NCBI GenBank assembly: GCA_023443095.1
Contig: JAEZVV010000147.1
Coordinates: forward strand, 1-16,055
DNA length: 16,055 bases
Reading direction: 5' to 3'
DNA from: Pseudomonadota bacterium
Lineage (GTDB): Bacteria; Pseudomonadota; Gammaproteobacteria; Burkholderiales; Burkholderiaceae_F
Under the pieces are notes generated by a model that saw only the letters and a list, made by a program, of their open reading frames with translations, made no database searches and had not been told where the DNA came from. The position numbers were made by a program, and so were the translations under genes. Each line of letters begins with the position of its first letter. The stretch's first letter is position 1. Positions 1-8,006 of the stretch are shown here, piece after piece.

Positions 1-2
1 CG

Positions 3-56
3 GGGGGGGGCCTGCGGGCCCGGCCCGTCTGCCGCTGCGGCGGCGTGCCCGAGTGA
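3..56 (+). CDS. 3' end of an unidentified upstream gene (partial)
   Basis: A frame open from the left window edge ends in TGA at 54-56, and this stop overlaps the GTG start of the next gene as GTGA. The visible tail reads GGGLRARPVCRCGGVPE. Such 4-base overlaps are typical of translationally coupled genes, so this is plausibly the end of the preceding gene of the cox-type cluster. Seventeen codons are too few to assign a family. The other two frames are also open here, so the call is weak. Confidence 0.3.
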   Translation, partial: GGGLRARPVCRCGGVPE

Positions 57-955
57 AACCCGTGATCCCCGCTTCCATCGACGCCACGACCGAGCTTCTG
101 GCTCGCCACGACTACCTTGCCGACCGCCAGCTGGCGACCGCGGTTTTCCTCTCGCTCAAGCTCGGGCGACCCCTGTTCCTTGAAGGCGAACCCGGCACCG
201 GCAAGACCGAAGTCGCCAAAGTGCTGGCGGCCGCCACGGGCGGCGAGCTGATCCGGCTTCAGTGTTACGAAGGGCTGGACATCAATGCCGCCGCCTACGA
301 GTGGAACTACGCGCGGCAGATGCTCGAGATCCGGCTTGCCGAAGCCAGCCACGAGTCGCGCGAGGCGCTGGCGCAAAGCCTGTTTTCAGAGCGTTTTTTG
401 ATCGAGCGGCCGCTGTTGCGTGCGCTGTTGCCGCAGCCGCTGCCACCGGTGCTTCTGATCGACGAACTCGACCGCACCGACGAACCGTTCGAGGCTTATC
501 TGCTCGAGGTGTTGTCCGACTACCAGATCACGATTCCCGAGTGGAAGACCGTCCGCGCCGAACGGCCACCGGTGGTGGTGATCACCTCGAACCGCACACG
601 TGAGATCCACGACGCCGTCAAGCGTCGCTGCCTCTACCACTGGGTCGACTACCCGGGCGCCGAACGCGAGCTGGCGATCGTGCGGCGGCGGGTGCCGGAC
701 GCAGGGGCAAAGCTCTCGCAGCAGGTGGTGAGCTTCGTCCAGAGCTTGCGCGGGATCGATCTCTACAAGCTGCCCGGGGTGGCCGAGACGATCGAATGGA
801 CGCGGGCCCTTCTTGCTCTCGACGCCGTGGTGCTCGACCCGGAGACGGTCAACAACACCCTCGGCGTGCTGCTCAAGTATCAGGACGACATCGCACGCAT
901 GCAGGGATCGGAGGCGGCGCGGCTGGTGGAGAAAATCCGGGCCGAGGTCGCCTGA
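53..955 (+). CDS. coxD: MoxR-family AAA+ ATPase, CoxD-like
   Basis: 300-aa AAA+ ATPase. It has Walker A GEPGTGKT (residues 45-52), Walker B LLIDELD (134-140), a sensor-1 segment VVVITSN (174-180) and the RRC segment (191-193) typical of MoxR proteins. The N-terminus, with a short lead-in to LKLGRPLFLEGE, resembles CoxD. CoxD proteins are cytoplasmic chaperone-like ATPases involved in maturing the Mo/Cu active site of CO dehydrogenase and related molybdenum hydroxylases, usually with a VWA partner, which here is the next gene. The GTG start at 53 overlaps the stop of the preceding frame (GTGA); the frame is open to the window edge, so an earlier start cannot be fully excluded. The family call is firm. 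The exact client enzyme is unknown because no large, medium or small hydroxylase subunit lies in the window. Confidence 0.9.
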   Translation: MKPVIPASIDATTELLARHDYLADRQLATAVFLSLKLGRPLFLEGEPGTGKTEVAKVLAAATGGELIRLQCYEGLDINAAAYEWNYARQMLEIRLAEASHESREALAQSLFSERFLIERPLLRALLPQPLPPVLLIDELDRTDEPFEAYLLEVLSDYQITIPEWKTVRAERPPVVVITSNRTREIHDAVKRRCLYHWVDYPGAERELAIVRRRVPDAGAKLSQQVVSFVQSLRGIDLYKLPGVAETIEWTRALLALDAVVLDPETVNNTLGVLLKYQDDIARMQGSEAARLVEKIRAEVA

Positions 956-961
956 GGTCGG

Positions 962-2176
962 GTGGAAATGGAGTCTCACCCCGATTTCCGGGCTCCGGCC
1001 GCGGGGCATTTGGCCGACAACGTCGTGTTTTTCGCGCGTGTCTTGCGGCAGGCCGGCCTGCCGATCGGAACCGACCGGGTGTTGCTGGCGCTGGCGGCCT
1101 TGCGGGTGGCGGGGATAGCCTCGCGCCAGGATTTCCGGGCGGTACTGGCGGCGTGTCTGGTCGATCGCGCCGAGCACCGGCTGATCTTCGACCAGGCTTT
1201 CCATCTGTTCTGGAAGGACCCCGACCTGCTCGGTCGGATCCTGCAGATGCTCTTGCCTTCTTCCCAACAGAAGGCTGCCAGGCCGGAGCTGGCCGAGAAC
1301 CGGCGCCTGGCCGAAGCACTATTCCCGCAGCCACCGGCGGCGACCAAACCCGAACCCAGCGAGTCGGTCGACATCGACGCGGCGCTCACCTGGAGCGGAC
1401 GCGAACAGCTGCGCAAGGCCGACTTCGACACCATGAGTGCGGCCGAGTGGCGGGCCGCGCGGCACCTAGTCGAACGCATCAGCCCCTTCTTCGAAGACCT
1501 GGTCTCGCGGCGCCACCGCTCCTGCGCCGCGGGCCGCGTCATCGATGTCCGGGCCGCGCTGCGGCTTTCCGGTCGTTGGGGGGGCGAGCTGGCGCTCTTG
1601 CCGCGTCGCTCGCGGCGCACCCGGCCGGAGCCGATCGTGGTGCTGATCGACATCTCCGGTTCGATGGCGAGTTATTCGCGCATGTTCCTCCACTTCCTGC
1701 ATGCGATCGGCCGCAGCGAGCACGACCTGCACGCGTTCGTGTTCGGCACCCGGCTCACCCACATCACCCGCGAGCTGCGCGCCCGCGACCCCGACGTGGC
1801 GGTGGCCGCGGCGGTGCGCGCCGTCGACGACTGGCAAGGCGGAACCCGCATCGCCGCCGCCTTGCACGAGTTCAACCGGCGCTGGGCGCGGCGGGTACTC
1901 GCAGGCAGTCCGACGGTGTTGCTGGCAAGCGACGGACTCGAGCTGGGAGATACCTCCCAGCTCGCTTTCGAGGCGGAACGCCTCGCCCGCTCCTGCCGGC
2001 GCCTGGTGTGGCTCAACCCCTTGCTGCGTTACGAAGGCTTCGCCCCGCGGGCGGCCGGAATCAAGGCCTTGCTGCCGCTCGTCGACGCGCACCTGCCCAT
2101 GCACAATGTGGCCAGCCTCGAACAACTGGCGAGTTGCCTCGCCACGGCCCCGCCCCGGAGGACAGAGTGGAACTGA
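962..2176 (+). CDS. coxE: VWA-domain protein, CoxE-like
   Basis: 404-aa protein beginning 6 bases after the CoxD stop. A C-terminal von Willebrand factor A domain starts near residue 224. Its MIDAS motif is DISGS (D230, S232, S234), a GGTRI segment (293-297) carries the expected Thr, and SDG (323-325) supplies the later Asp. The N-terminal 200 residues are helical and rich in Arg and Ala, as in CoxE. CoxE-type proteins work with CoxD-type MoxR ATPases in metal insertion or maturation of molybdenum hydroxylases. The start is GTG at 962 with GAGG at 954-957; ATG at 968 is an alternative that removes two residues. The end overlaps the coxG start by 10 bases, so the three genes form one translational unit. 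Confidence 0.88.
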   Translation: MEMESHPDFRAPAAGHLADNVVFFARVLRQAGLPIGTDRVLLALAALRVAGIASRQDFRAVLAACLVDRAEHRLIFDQAFHLFWKDPDLLGRILQMLLPSSQQKAARPELAENRRLAEALFPQPPAATKPEPSESVDIDAALTWSGREQLRKADFDTMSAAEWRAARHLVERISPFFEDLVSRRHRSCAAGRVIDVRAALRLSGRWGGELALLPRRSRRTRPEPIVVLIDISGSMASYSRMFLHFLHAIGRSEHDLHAFVFGTRLTHITRELRARDPDVAVAAAVRAVDDWQGGTRIAAALHEFNRRWARRVLAGSPTVLLASDGLELGDTSQLAFEAERLARSCRRLVWLNPLLRYEGFAPRAAGIKALLPLVDAHLPMHNVASLEQLASCLATAPPRRTEWN

Positions 2177-2715
2177 AAGGACAACGCAGCTTGCCCGTCG
2201 ACCGTGCCACCGCCTGGGCCGCGCTCAACGACGCCGACAGCCTCAAGGCCGCGATTCCGGGCTGCGAGAGTTTCACCGTGGTCGACCCGACCCATCACGA
2301 GGTGGTCGTCAATGCCGCTATCGGTCCGGTCAAGGCCCGCTTCAAGGGGCGCCTCGAGCTGACCGAGCTCAGGCCGCCGGAGAGTTACCGCCTGCAGTTC
2401 GACATGCAGGGCGGGGGCGCCGGTTTTTCCCGCGGCTCGGCGCAGGTGGCCCTGGTCGAGCTCGGCCCGCGCGAGACCCGGATGGACTACGAAGTCGACG
2501 CGCAGGTCGGCGGCAAGATCGCCCAGGTCGGTTCGCGTCTGGTCGACGCGGCGGCGGCGAGCTTGGCCGAGCGCTTTTTCGCCACGTTTGCGGCCCAGCT
2601 CGCGGAAAAATACCCGGCACCGGCCGGCAGTCCGCCCGCGCCACCGCCACCCGCAGCGCCGGGCTTCTGGGCCTTGCTGCTGGACTTCCTGCGCCGCCTG
2701 TTCGGGCGCAGCTGA
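2167..2715 (+). CDS. coxG: CoxG-family (SRPBCC) protein with C-terminal membrane tail
   Basis: 182-aa CoxG-family protein with the SRPBCC/START-like fold. The N-terminus (ELKGQRSLP) and the segment LKAAIPGCESF (26-36) are the family signature. The lipid-binding core runs to about residue 149. It is followed by a proline/alanine-rich linker (150-165) and a hydrophobic, basic tail (FWALLLDFLRRLFGRS, 167-182), which probably sits on or in the inner membrane. CoxG is known as a membrane-attachment factor for CO dehydrogenase and has been linked to quinone delivery; a role here is inference. Start: GTG at 2167 with GGAGG at 2157-2161, inside the end of coxE. The frame is open far upstream, but only this start gives the family N-terminus. 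Confidence 0.88.
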   Translation: MELKGQRSLPVDRATAWAALNDADSLKAAIPGCESFTVVDPTHHEVVVNAAIGPVKARFKGRLELTELRPPESYRLQFDMQGGGAGFSRGSAQVALVELGPRETRMDYEVDAQVGGKIAQVGSRLVDAAAASLAERFFATFAAQLAEKYPAPAGSPPAPPPPAAPGFWALLLDFLRRLFGRS

Positions 2716-2724
2716 GCTGGCGGC

Positions 2725-2799
2725 GGGGAAACCCGCAGGTCGCGCGGGCGACGGCGGACTCTGGTCCTGCCGAGGGACAACCCGCAAGCCGCGCGAGCG
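2725..2799 (+). repeat. imperfect 26-bp direct repeat between coxG and dcd
   Basis: Two 26-base copies lie 49 bases apart, at 2725-2750 and 2774-2799, matching at 21 of 26 positions by eye. The shared core is ACCCGCA followed by GCGCG. They sit just upstream of the probable dcd promoter. They could be a duplicated operator or only GC-rich drift. Confidence 0.4.
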
Positions 2800-2802
2800 C
2801 CT

Positions 2803-2808
2803 TAGAAT
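2803..2808 (+). promoter_or_regulatory. possible -10 box for dcd
   Basis: TAGAAT lies 33 bases before the dcd start codon and matches the sigma70 -10 consensus at five of six bases. No convincing -35 box is present at 16-18 bases: the best GACA-containing hexamer (2774-2779) is 23 bases away. The call is therefore weak. Confidence 0.3.
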
Positions 2809-2841
2809 CGCGCACCTACTGATAGACCGGAACTGGCAGCG

Positions 2842-3405
2842 ATGAGCATCAAGAGTGACAAGTGGATCCGCCGCATGGGCGCCCAAGGCATGATCGAGCC
2901 CTTCGAGCCCGGGCAGGTGCGCGCGCGCGACGGCCACAAGATCGTCAGCTACGGCACTTCGAGCTACGGCTACGACATCCGCTGTTCGAACGAGTTCAAG
3001 ATCTTCACCAACATCAACAGCACCATCGTTGACCCCAAGGCTTTCGATCCGAACTCCTTTGTCGACTTCAAGGGTGATGTCTGCATCATCCCGCCCAACA
3101 GCTTCGCCCTGGCGCGCACCGTGGAGTACTTCCGCATTCCGCGCAACGTGCTGACGATCTGCCTGGGCAAGAGCACCTACGCCCGCTGCGGCATCATCGT
3201 CAATGTCACGCCGTTCGAGCCCGAGTGGGAGGGCCACGTGACGCTCGAGTTCTCGAACACCACCCCGCTGCCGGCCAAGATCTACGCGGGCGAGGGCTGC
3301 GCCCAGGTGCTGTTCCTCGAGAGCGACGAAGTGTGCGAGGTCTCGTACAAGGACCGCGGCGGCAAGTACCAGGGGCAGACCGGCGTCACCCTGCCCTTGA
3401 CCTGA
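2842..3405 (+). CDS. dcd: dCTP deaminase
   Basis: 187-aa cytosolic enzyme, close to the family's usual length, that deaminates dCTP to dUTP for thymidylate synthesis. The family signature GKSTYARCG (109-117) carries the conserved Ser111 and Arg115. The HVTLEFSNTT segment (132-141) places the catalytic Glu at residue 136, equivalent to E138 of the E. coli enzyme. Near the N-terminus, SSYGYDIRCS and, near the C-terminus, the GGKYQGQTG nucleotide-binding segment (173-181) are intact. The start is ATG 2842; no strong Shine-Dalgarno is visible. It is followed after 31 bases by an HDOD-GAF gene with no terminator between, so the two are probably cotranscribed. Nothing suggests the bifunctional dCTP deaminase/dUTPase form. 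Confidence 0.96.
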   Translation: MSIKSDKWIRRMGAQGMIEPFEPGQVRARDGHKIVSYGTSSYGYDIRCSNEFKIFTNINSTIVDPKAFDPNSFVDFKGDVCIIPPNSFALARTVEYFRIPRNVLTICLGKSTYARCGIIVNVTPFEPEWEGHVTLEFSNTTPLPAKIYAGEGCAQVLFLESDEVCEVSYKDRGGKYQGQTGVTLPLT

Positions 3406-3436
3406 GGTTGCGCCCTCGCGCTCCCGAGATCAAGCC

Positions 3437-4936
3437 GTGACGAATGCTGGCGGGCTTGCGCCGCGGGTTGCGATCGAGCTCGCGCTCAAGAGCCACGGCG
3501 GGCTGCCCTCGGTGGGGCAGTCGCTGGACCGGCTGGTGCGCCTGCTCGGCAGCGATACCGAGGCCTTGCACGAGCTCGCCGACCTCATCCTCGCCGATGT
3601 CTCGCTGACGCAGCGCCTGCTGCGCTTGGCCAATACGGTCCAGTTCCGCGACAGTTCCGGCCCCGTCACCACGATCACCCGGGCCATCGTTGTCCTGGGT
3701 TTCGACCGGGTGCGTGAAGCGGCGCTGTCGATGGTCTTGCTCGATGGACTGCTCGGCCCCGACGGGATGCGCCAGGCGCGCGAGGAGTTTCACCGCACCC
3801 TGCTCGCGAGCGCGCTGGCGCGCGAGATTCTCCTGCCGGCCTACCCGGCCGACGCCGAGGAAGCGGCCATCGCCGCCATGTTCCGCTGCGTCGGCCGCCT
3901 GCTGGTGGCGGCTTTTGCGCCGCAGGCCGGGGCCGACCTGCGCAGCCGCAGCGGTGAGGACGGAGCCATCGAACGCGCCGCGGTGCGTGAGGCCTTGGGC
4001 ACGAGCCTCGAGGTCCTGGGCGAGTCGGTCCTGCGCGGCTGGGGGCTGCCCGAGCGGGTGCTCGCTTCGATCCAGCCCGGTTCGCTCGCCGCGCCGCCGG
4101 CCAGCCCGCTCGAGCGCGTGCGTGTTGTGGCGCAGTTCTCGCTCGATTTCTCGGATGCCATGGCCGCACCACAGCCGGAGCCGGCGCTGGAGCGGGTGAT
4201 CCAGCGCCATGCCGCGGTCCTCGCTCCCACGCCCCAGCAGCTGGCCGCCTGGCTGGCCGCCGCCAAGGCTCGCACGCGCGAGTTCGAGCAAGCCTGCGGC
4301 CTGGAGCCGGTGCCGGACCTGGTCTCGCTGGCGAGTGGCGCGCAGGATGTTTTCCCCGAGGGTGCCGAGCTGCCTCATGCGGCGGTCGAACCCGTGCCCG
4401 GCGACGAGGCGGGCCCTCCCGCCAACTCGCGCGAGTTGCTGCTGGCGGGGCTGACCGAGGCGACCGAGGCCCTGGCCCGTGGCGAAGGCGTGGGCGAGGT
4501 CGCACGCATTGCCCTCGAATCGATTCATCGCGGCCTGGGATACGCCCGGACTGCCCTGGTCCTGCGCGACGCAAGCGGGGTCTACCGCGCCCGCACCGGG
4601 TTCGGCGAGCCGCGAGTGCGGATCGAGTTCGACGCCACGGGCGCGGCACCCAACCTCTTTTCTGCCGCGCTGGCTCGCGGCACCGATCTGCACATCGCCG
4701 ACAGCCGCGCCGACAGCCTGCAGTCGCGGCTGCCGACGTGGTTCCGCCGCGACTGCCCGGCGGCGGCGAGCTTTCTGGTGATGCCGCTGCAGCTGGCTGG
4801 TCGACCCCTGGGTTTCTTCTATGCGGAGCGGGCCAAGCTTGATTCCGCAGGCCTTTCGGCCGAAGAACTCCAGCTGCTGCGGGCCTTGCGCAGCCAGGTG
4901 CTCTTGGCCTTGCGCCAAGCCGGCGCCCAAACCTAG
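3437..4936 (+). CDS. HDOD-GAF domain signalling protein
   Basis: 499-aa cytoplasmic protein without membrane segments. An HDOD domain covers about residues 15-215: the ILADVSLTQRLLRLAN helix (51-66) and AIVVLGFDRVRE (83-94) are diagnostic, and the place where true HD phosphohydrolases carry an HD pair reads FRCVGR (149-154), so metal-dependent hydrolase activity is not expected. A linker of about 120 residues leads to a C-terminal GAF-like domain (about 340-495) containing GYARTALVLRDASG and a closing LQLLRALRSQVLLALRQA helix. HDOD proteins act in signalling, motility, surface behaviour or stress circuits; the ligand of this GAF domain is unknown. The GTG start at 3437 lacks a good Shine-Dalgarno; its spacing from dcd suggests coupling. 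Confidence 0.85.
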   Translation: MTNAGGLAPRVAIELALKSHGGLPSVGQSLDRLVRLLGSDTEALHELADLILADVSLTQRLLRLANTVQFRDSSGPVTTITRAIVVLGFDRVREAALSMVLLDGLLGPDGMRQAREEFHRTLLASALAREILLPAYPADAEEAAIAAMFRCVGRLLVAAFAPQAGADLRSRSGEDGAIERAAVREALGTSLEVLGESVLRGWGLPERVLASIQPGSLAAPPASPLERVRVVAQFSLDFSDAMAAPQPEPALERVIQRHAAVLAPTPQQLAAWLAAAKARTREFEQACGLEPVPDLVSLASGAQDVFPEGAELPHAAVEPVPGDEAGPPANSRELLLAGLTEATEALARGEGVGEVARIALESIHRGLGYARTALVLRDASGVYRARTGFGEPRVRIEFDATGAAPNLFSAALARGTDLHIADSRADSLQSRLPTWFRRDCPAAASFLVMPLQLAGRPLGFFYAERAKLDSAGLSAEELQLLRALRSQVLLALRQAGAQT

Positions 4937-4957
4937 GGCGCAAGCGGGCGCGGCCGT

Positions 4958-4985
4958 TTGACACCCAGGGTCACTCGCCCATAAT
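4958..4985 (+). promoter_or_regulatory. sigma70-type promoter of the decarboxylase gene
   Basis: A perfect -35 box TTGACA (4958-4963) and -10 box CATAAT (4980-4985, five of six) are separated by 16 bases. Transcription would start near 4992, giving a leader of about 35 bases before the ATG at 5027. This is the best housekeeping promoter in the window and separates the decarboxylase-catB unit from the dcd-HDOD unit. Confidence 0.75.
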
Positions 4986-5026
4986 CCGCGCCTTTATTCC
5001 TGTACCCGAGCCTCGAGGCCGCTGCG

Positions 5027-7273
5027 ATGAAATTCCGCTTCCCGATCGTCATCATCGACGAGGACTACCGCTCCGAGAACGTTTCCGGTCTCGGCATCCG
5101 TGCGCTGGCCAAGGCGATCGAAGGCGAGTCGGTCGAGGTGATCGGCGTGACCAGCTACGGCGACCTCTCGAGCTTTGCGCAGCAGCAAAGCCGGGCTTCG
5201 GCCTTCATCGTCTCGATCGACGACGAGGAGTTCTCCGAGCCGGCCGAGGGCGAGGACAACGACGCGGTGCGCCGCCTGCGCGAGTTCGTGCGCGAGATCC
5301 GGCTGCGCAACGCCGACATCCCGATCTTCCTTTATGGCGAGACCAAGACCTCGAGCCACATCCCGAACGACGTGTTGCGCGAGCTGCACGGCTTCATCCA
5401 CATGTTCGAGGACACGCCCGAGTTTGTCGCCCGCTACATCGTGCGCGAGGCGCGCAACTACCTCGACACCCTGGCGCCGCCTTTCTTCCGTGCGCTCACG
5501 CACTACGCCGCGGATTCGTCCTACAGCTGGCACTGTCCCGGTCACTCGGGCGGGGTGGCCTTCCTCAAGAGCCCGGTGGGCCAGATGTTCCACCAGTTCT
5601 TCGGCGAGAACCTACTGCGCGCCGACGTCTGCAACTCGGTCGACGAGCTCGGCCAGCTGCTCGACCACACGGGTCCGGTCGCGGCCTCCGAGCGCAACGC
5701 CGCCCGCATCTTCGGCTGCGACAACCTGTTCTTCGTCACCAACGGCACTTCGACCTCGAACAAGATCGTGTGGAATTACACGGTCGCGTCGGGCGACGTG
5801 GTCGTGGTCGACCGCAACTGCCACAAGAGCATCCTGCACGCGATCACGCTCACGGGCGCGATTCCCGTGTTCCTGATGCCCACGCGCAACCACTACGGCA
5901 TCATCGGCCCGATCCCGCTCGAGGAGTTCAAGATCGAGTCGATCGAAGCCAAAATCGCGCGCCACCCGCTGCTCCGGGGTGCCAAGACCAAGCCGCGCAT
6001 CCTGACGCTCACCCAGAGCACCTACGACGGCATCGTCTACAACGACGAAACGATCAAGGGACTGCTCGACGGCAAGGTCGACATCCTGCATTTCGACGAA
6101 GCCTGGCTGCCGCACGCGGCCTTCCATCACTTCTACGACGACATGCATGCGATCGACGGCAAGCGCCCGCGCACCAAGGAGTCGATGGTGTTTGCCACGC
6201 AGTCGACCCACAAGCTGCTCGCCGGCCTCTCGCAGGCCTCGCAGATCCTGATCCAGGACTCGGAGAAGGAGAAGCTTGACCGCTCGACCTTCAACGAAGC
6301 CTTCCTGATGCACACCTCGACCAGTCCGCAGTACGCGATCATCGCCAGCTGCGACGTCGCCGCGGCGATGATGGAAGCGCCCGGCGGCACGGCACTGGTG
6401 CAGGAATCGATCTCCGAGGCGATCGACTTCCGCCGCGCGATGCGCAAGGTCGATGCCGACTACGGCGACAGCTGGTGGTTCAAGGTCTGGGGGCCCGACC
6501 ACCTGGCGACCGAAGGCATAGGCAGCCGCGAGGACTGGATGCTGCACGCCAACGAACACTGGCACGGTTTCGGCGACATCGCCCCGGGCTTCAACATGCT
6601 CGACCCGGTCAAGGCCACCGTCATCACCCCGGGGCTCGATGTCGACGGCAGCTTCGCCGACGTCGGCATCCCGGCCGCGATCGTCACCAAGTACCTCGCC
6701 GAGCACGGCATCATCGTCGAGAAGACCGGGCTTTATTCGTTCTTCATCATGTTCACTATCGGCATCACCAAGGGCCGCTGGAACACGATGGTCACCGAGC
6801 TGCAGCAGTTCAAGGACGACTACGACCAGAACCAGCCGCTGTGGCGGGTGATGCCGGCCTTCCTGCGCGCCAACCCGGCTTACGAGAACATGGGCCTGCG
6901 CGATTTGTGCGACGGCATCCATACCGTCTACGGCGGCAACGACGTGGCGCGCCTGACCCCCGAGATGTATCTGTCCGAGATGGTGCCGGCGATGAAACCG
7001 ACCGACGCTTACGCCAAGATGGCGCACGGCGAGATCGACCGGGTGCCGATCGACGAACTCGAGGGCCGGGTCTCGGCCGTGCTGCTCACGCCTTACCCGC
7101 CCGGCATCCCGCTGCTGATTCCGGGCGAGGTGGTCAACTCGACGATCATGCGTTACCTCAAGTTCGCTCGCGAGTTCAGCGCCAAGTTCCCGGGTTTCGA
7201 AACCGACGTGCACGGGCTGGTGAAGCAAAAGATCAACGGTCGAGTCGAATATTTCCTCGACTGCGTGCGGTGA
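5027..7273 (+). CDS. Orn/Lys/Arg decarboxylase (PLP fold type I)
   Basis: 748-aa bacterial amino-acid decarboxylase of the large inducible-type family (AdiA, CadA/LdcC, SpeF, Pseudomonas LdcA). It has an N-terminal receiver-like wing domain (about 1-145), then the PLP core with SWHCPGHSGG (167-176), TNGTSTSNK (238-246), the FDEAW motif (356-360; Asp357 binds the pyridine nitrogen), and the Schiff-base lysine in STHK (K396). The C-terminal domain ends in VHGLVKQKINGRVEYFLDCV. By recollection, the sequence resembles Pseudomonas LdcA, a lysine decarboxylase controlled by arginine, over its whole length. The substrate (lysine, arginine or ornithine) cannot be fixed by eye, so no gene symbol is given. 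The product is a polyamine or diamine plus CO2. Its stop overlaps the next start (GTGA). Confidence 0.93.
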   Translation: MKFRFPIVIIDEDYRSENVSGLGIRALAKAIEGESVEVIGVTSYGDLSSFAQQQSRASAFIVSIDDEEFSEPAEGEDNDAVRRLREFVREIRLRNADIPIFLYGETKTSSHIPNDVLRELHGFIHMFEDTPEFVARYIVREARNYLDTLAPPFFRALTHYAADSSYSWHCPGHSGGVAFLKSPVGQMFHQFFGENLLRADVCNSVDELGQLLDHTGPVAASERNAARIFGCDNLFFVTNGTSTSNKIVWNYTVASGDVVVVDRNCHKSILHAITLTGAIPVFLMPTRNHYGIIGPIPLEEFKIESIEAKIARHPLLRGAKTKPRILTLTQSTYDGIVYNDETIKGLLDGKVDILHFDEAWLPHAAFHHFYDDMHAIDGKRPRTKESMVFATQSTHKLLAGLSQASQILIQDSEKEKLDRSTFNEAFLMHTSTSPQYAIIASCDVAAAMMEAPGGTALVQESISEAIDFRRAMRKVDADYGDSWWFKVWGPDHLATEGIGSREDWMLHANEHWHGFGDIAPGFNMLDPVKATVITPGLDVDGSFADVGIPAAIVTKYLAEHGIIVEKTGLYSFFIMFTIGITKGRWNTMVTELQQFKDDYDQNQPLWRVMPAFLRANPAYENMGLRDLCDGIHTVYGGNDVARLTPEMYLSEMVPAMKPTDAYAKMAHGEIDRVPIDELEGRVSAVLLTPYPPGIPLLIPGEVVNSTIMRYLKFAREFSAKFPGFETDVHGLVKQKINGRVEYFLDCVR

Positions 7274-7905
7274 ACGCGTTCGGAAGTCCGTTCAGGGGTG
7301 TGCCGCTGGCCGAGCAGGTCTCGAACCCGAACATCGAGGTCGGCGCCTACAGCTATTACTCCGGCTATTACCACGGACATGCCTTCGAGCATTGCGTGCG
7401 TTACCTGCGGCCGGAGGCGGGGGCGGTCGACAAGCTCGTGATCGGCAAGTTCTGCTCGATCGGCACCGGCGCCAGCTTCGTGATGGCCGGCAATCAGGGC
7501 CATCGCAGCGACTGGGTGAGCACCTTCCCGTTTTTCTATGCGGGCGGCGCCGAGTTCGAGGGGGCGCTCGACGGCTATCTGCCGGCGGGCGACACCGTGA
7601 TCGGCAACGATGTCTGGATCGGCGGCGAAGCCATGATCCTGCCGGGCGTGAAGATCGGCCACGGCGCGATCGTCGCTGCGCGCGCGGTGGTGGCGGGCGA
7701 CGTCGAGCCCTACACGGTGGTGGGCGGCACTCCGGCCAAGCGGATCAAGCAGCGCTTCACTGCGGAAGCGATCGCGCACTTGCTCGAAATGTGCTGGTGG
7801 GACTGGCCCGCGACCACGATCCAGGCCGCGATGCCGCTGCTGTGTTCGGCGCGTATCGACGAGCTGTACCGGTTCTGGCGCGAACGAGTGGCAGCGGCCG
7901 GCTGA
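7270..7905 (+). CDS. catB: CatB-type hexapeptide acetyltransferase (xenobiotic acyltransferase)
   Basis: 211-aa left-handed beta-helix acyltransferase of the XAT group, matching the typical CatB length of about 210. The N-terminal NPNIEVGAYSYYSGYYHGH (19-37) and the ASFVMAGNQGH segment (68-78) with catalytic His78 are characteristic. Hexapeptide repeats run through IGNDVWIGGEAMILPGVKIG (111-130), and VGGTPAKRIKQRF (151-163) closes the acetyl-CoA site. Known members O-acetylate chloramphenicol with acetyl-CoA; many chromosomal homologues have unknown natural substrates. The GTG start overlaps the decarboxylase stop by four bases and no separate Shine-Dalgarno is visible, so translation should depend on the decarboxylase. 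This coupling argues for a metabolic link. No signs of recent transfer (integron site, IS, GC shift) are seen. Confidence 0.88.
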   Translation: MNAFGSPFRGVPLAEQVSNPNIEVGAYSYYSGYYHGHAFEHCVRYLRPEAGAVDKLVIGKFCSIGTGASFVMAGNQGHRSDWVSTFPFFYAGGAEFEGALDGYLPAGDTVIGNDVWIGGEAMILPGVKIGHGAIVAARAVVAGDVEPYTVVGGTPAKRIKQRFTAEAIAHLLEMCWWDWPATTIQAAMPLLCSARIDELYRFWRERVAAAG

Positions 7906-7969
7906 AACCGCGCTCCTGCCTGCTCCTTAGGCAGACGCTGCAAGCCGCATGGGCTGGTGGTCCGAGCGG

Positions 7970-8006
7970 CTTGCCCACAGACTTGTCCTCCGTCACGGTA
8001 AACAAG
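7970..8006. repeat. CTTGYCCACAGA-type 12-bp tandem element, copy A
   Basis: Two adjacent 12-base units, CTTGCCCACAGA (7970-7981) and CTTGTCCTCCGT (7982-7993), are followed by ACAAG (8002-8006), which is inverted relative to CTTGT. The 12-mer ACAGACTTGTCC (7977-7988) recurs exactly at 9630-9641, downstream of the transporter gene. The unit resembles a DnaA box (TTATCCACA) with changes, or it may be an operator. Confidence 0.45.

Noticed and set aside
796..2166. Upstream extension of the CoxG frame
   Set aside because: The Arg/Pro/Gly-rich translation overlaps coxD and coxE in another frame. CoxG homology begins only at 2167, where a GGAGG site is present.
5612..7228. 538-codon minus-strand open frame opposite the decarboxylase
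   Set aside because: Same reason: low-complexity R/H/D/V-rich product with no recognisable family, antisense to a clear gene.
7270..7905. catB as a recently acquired antibiotic-resistance cassette
   Set aside because: No integron attC site, IS or integrase is present, base composition matches the neighbours, and the gene is coupled by overlap to a housekeeping-type decarboxylase.
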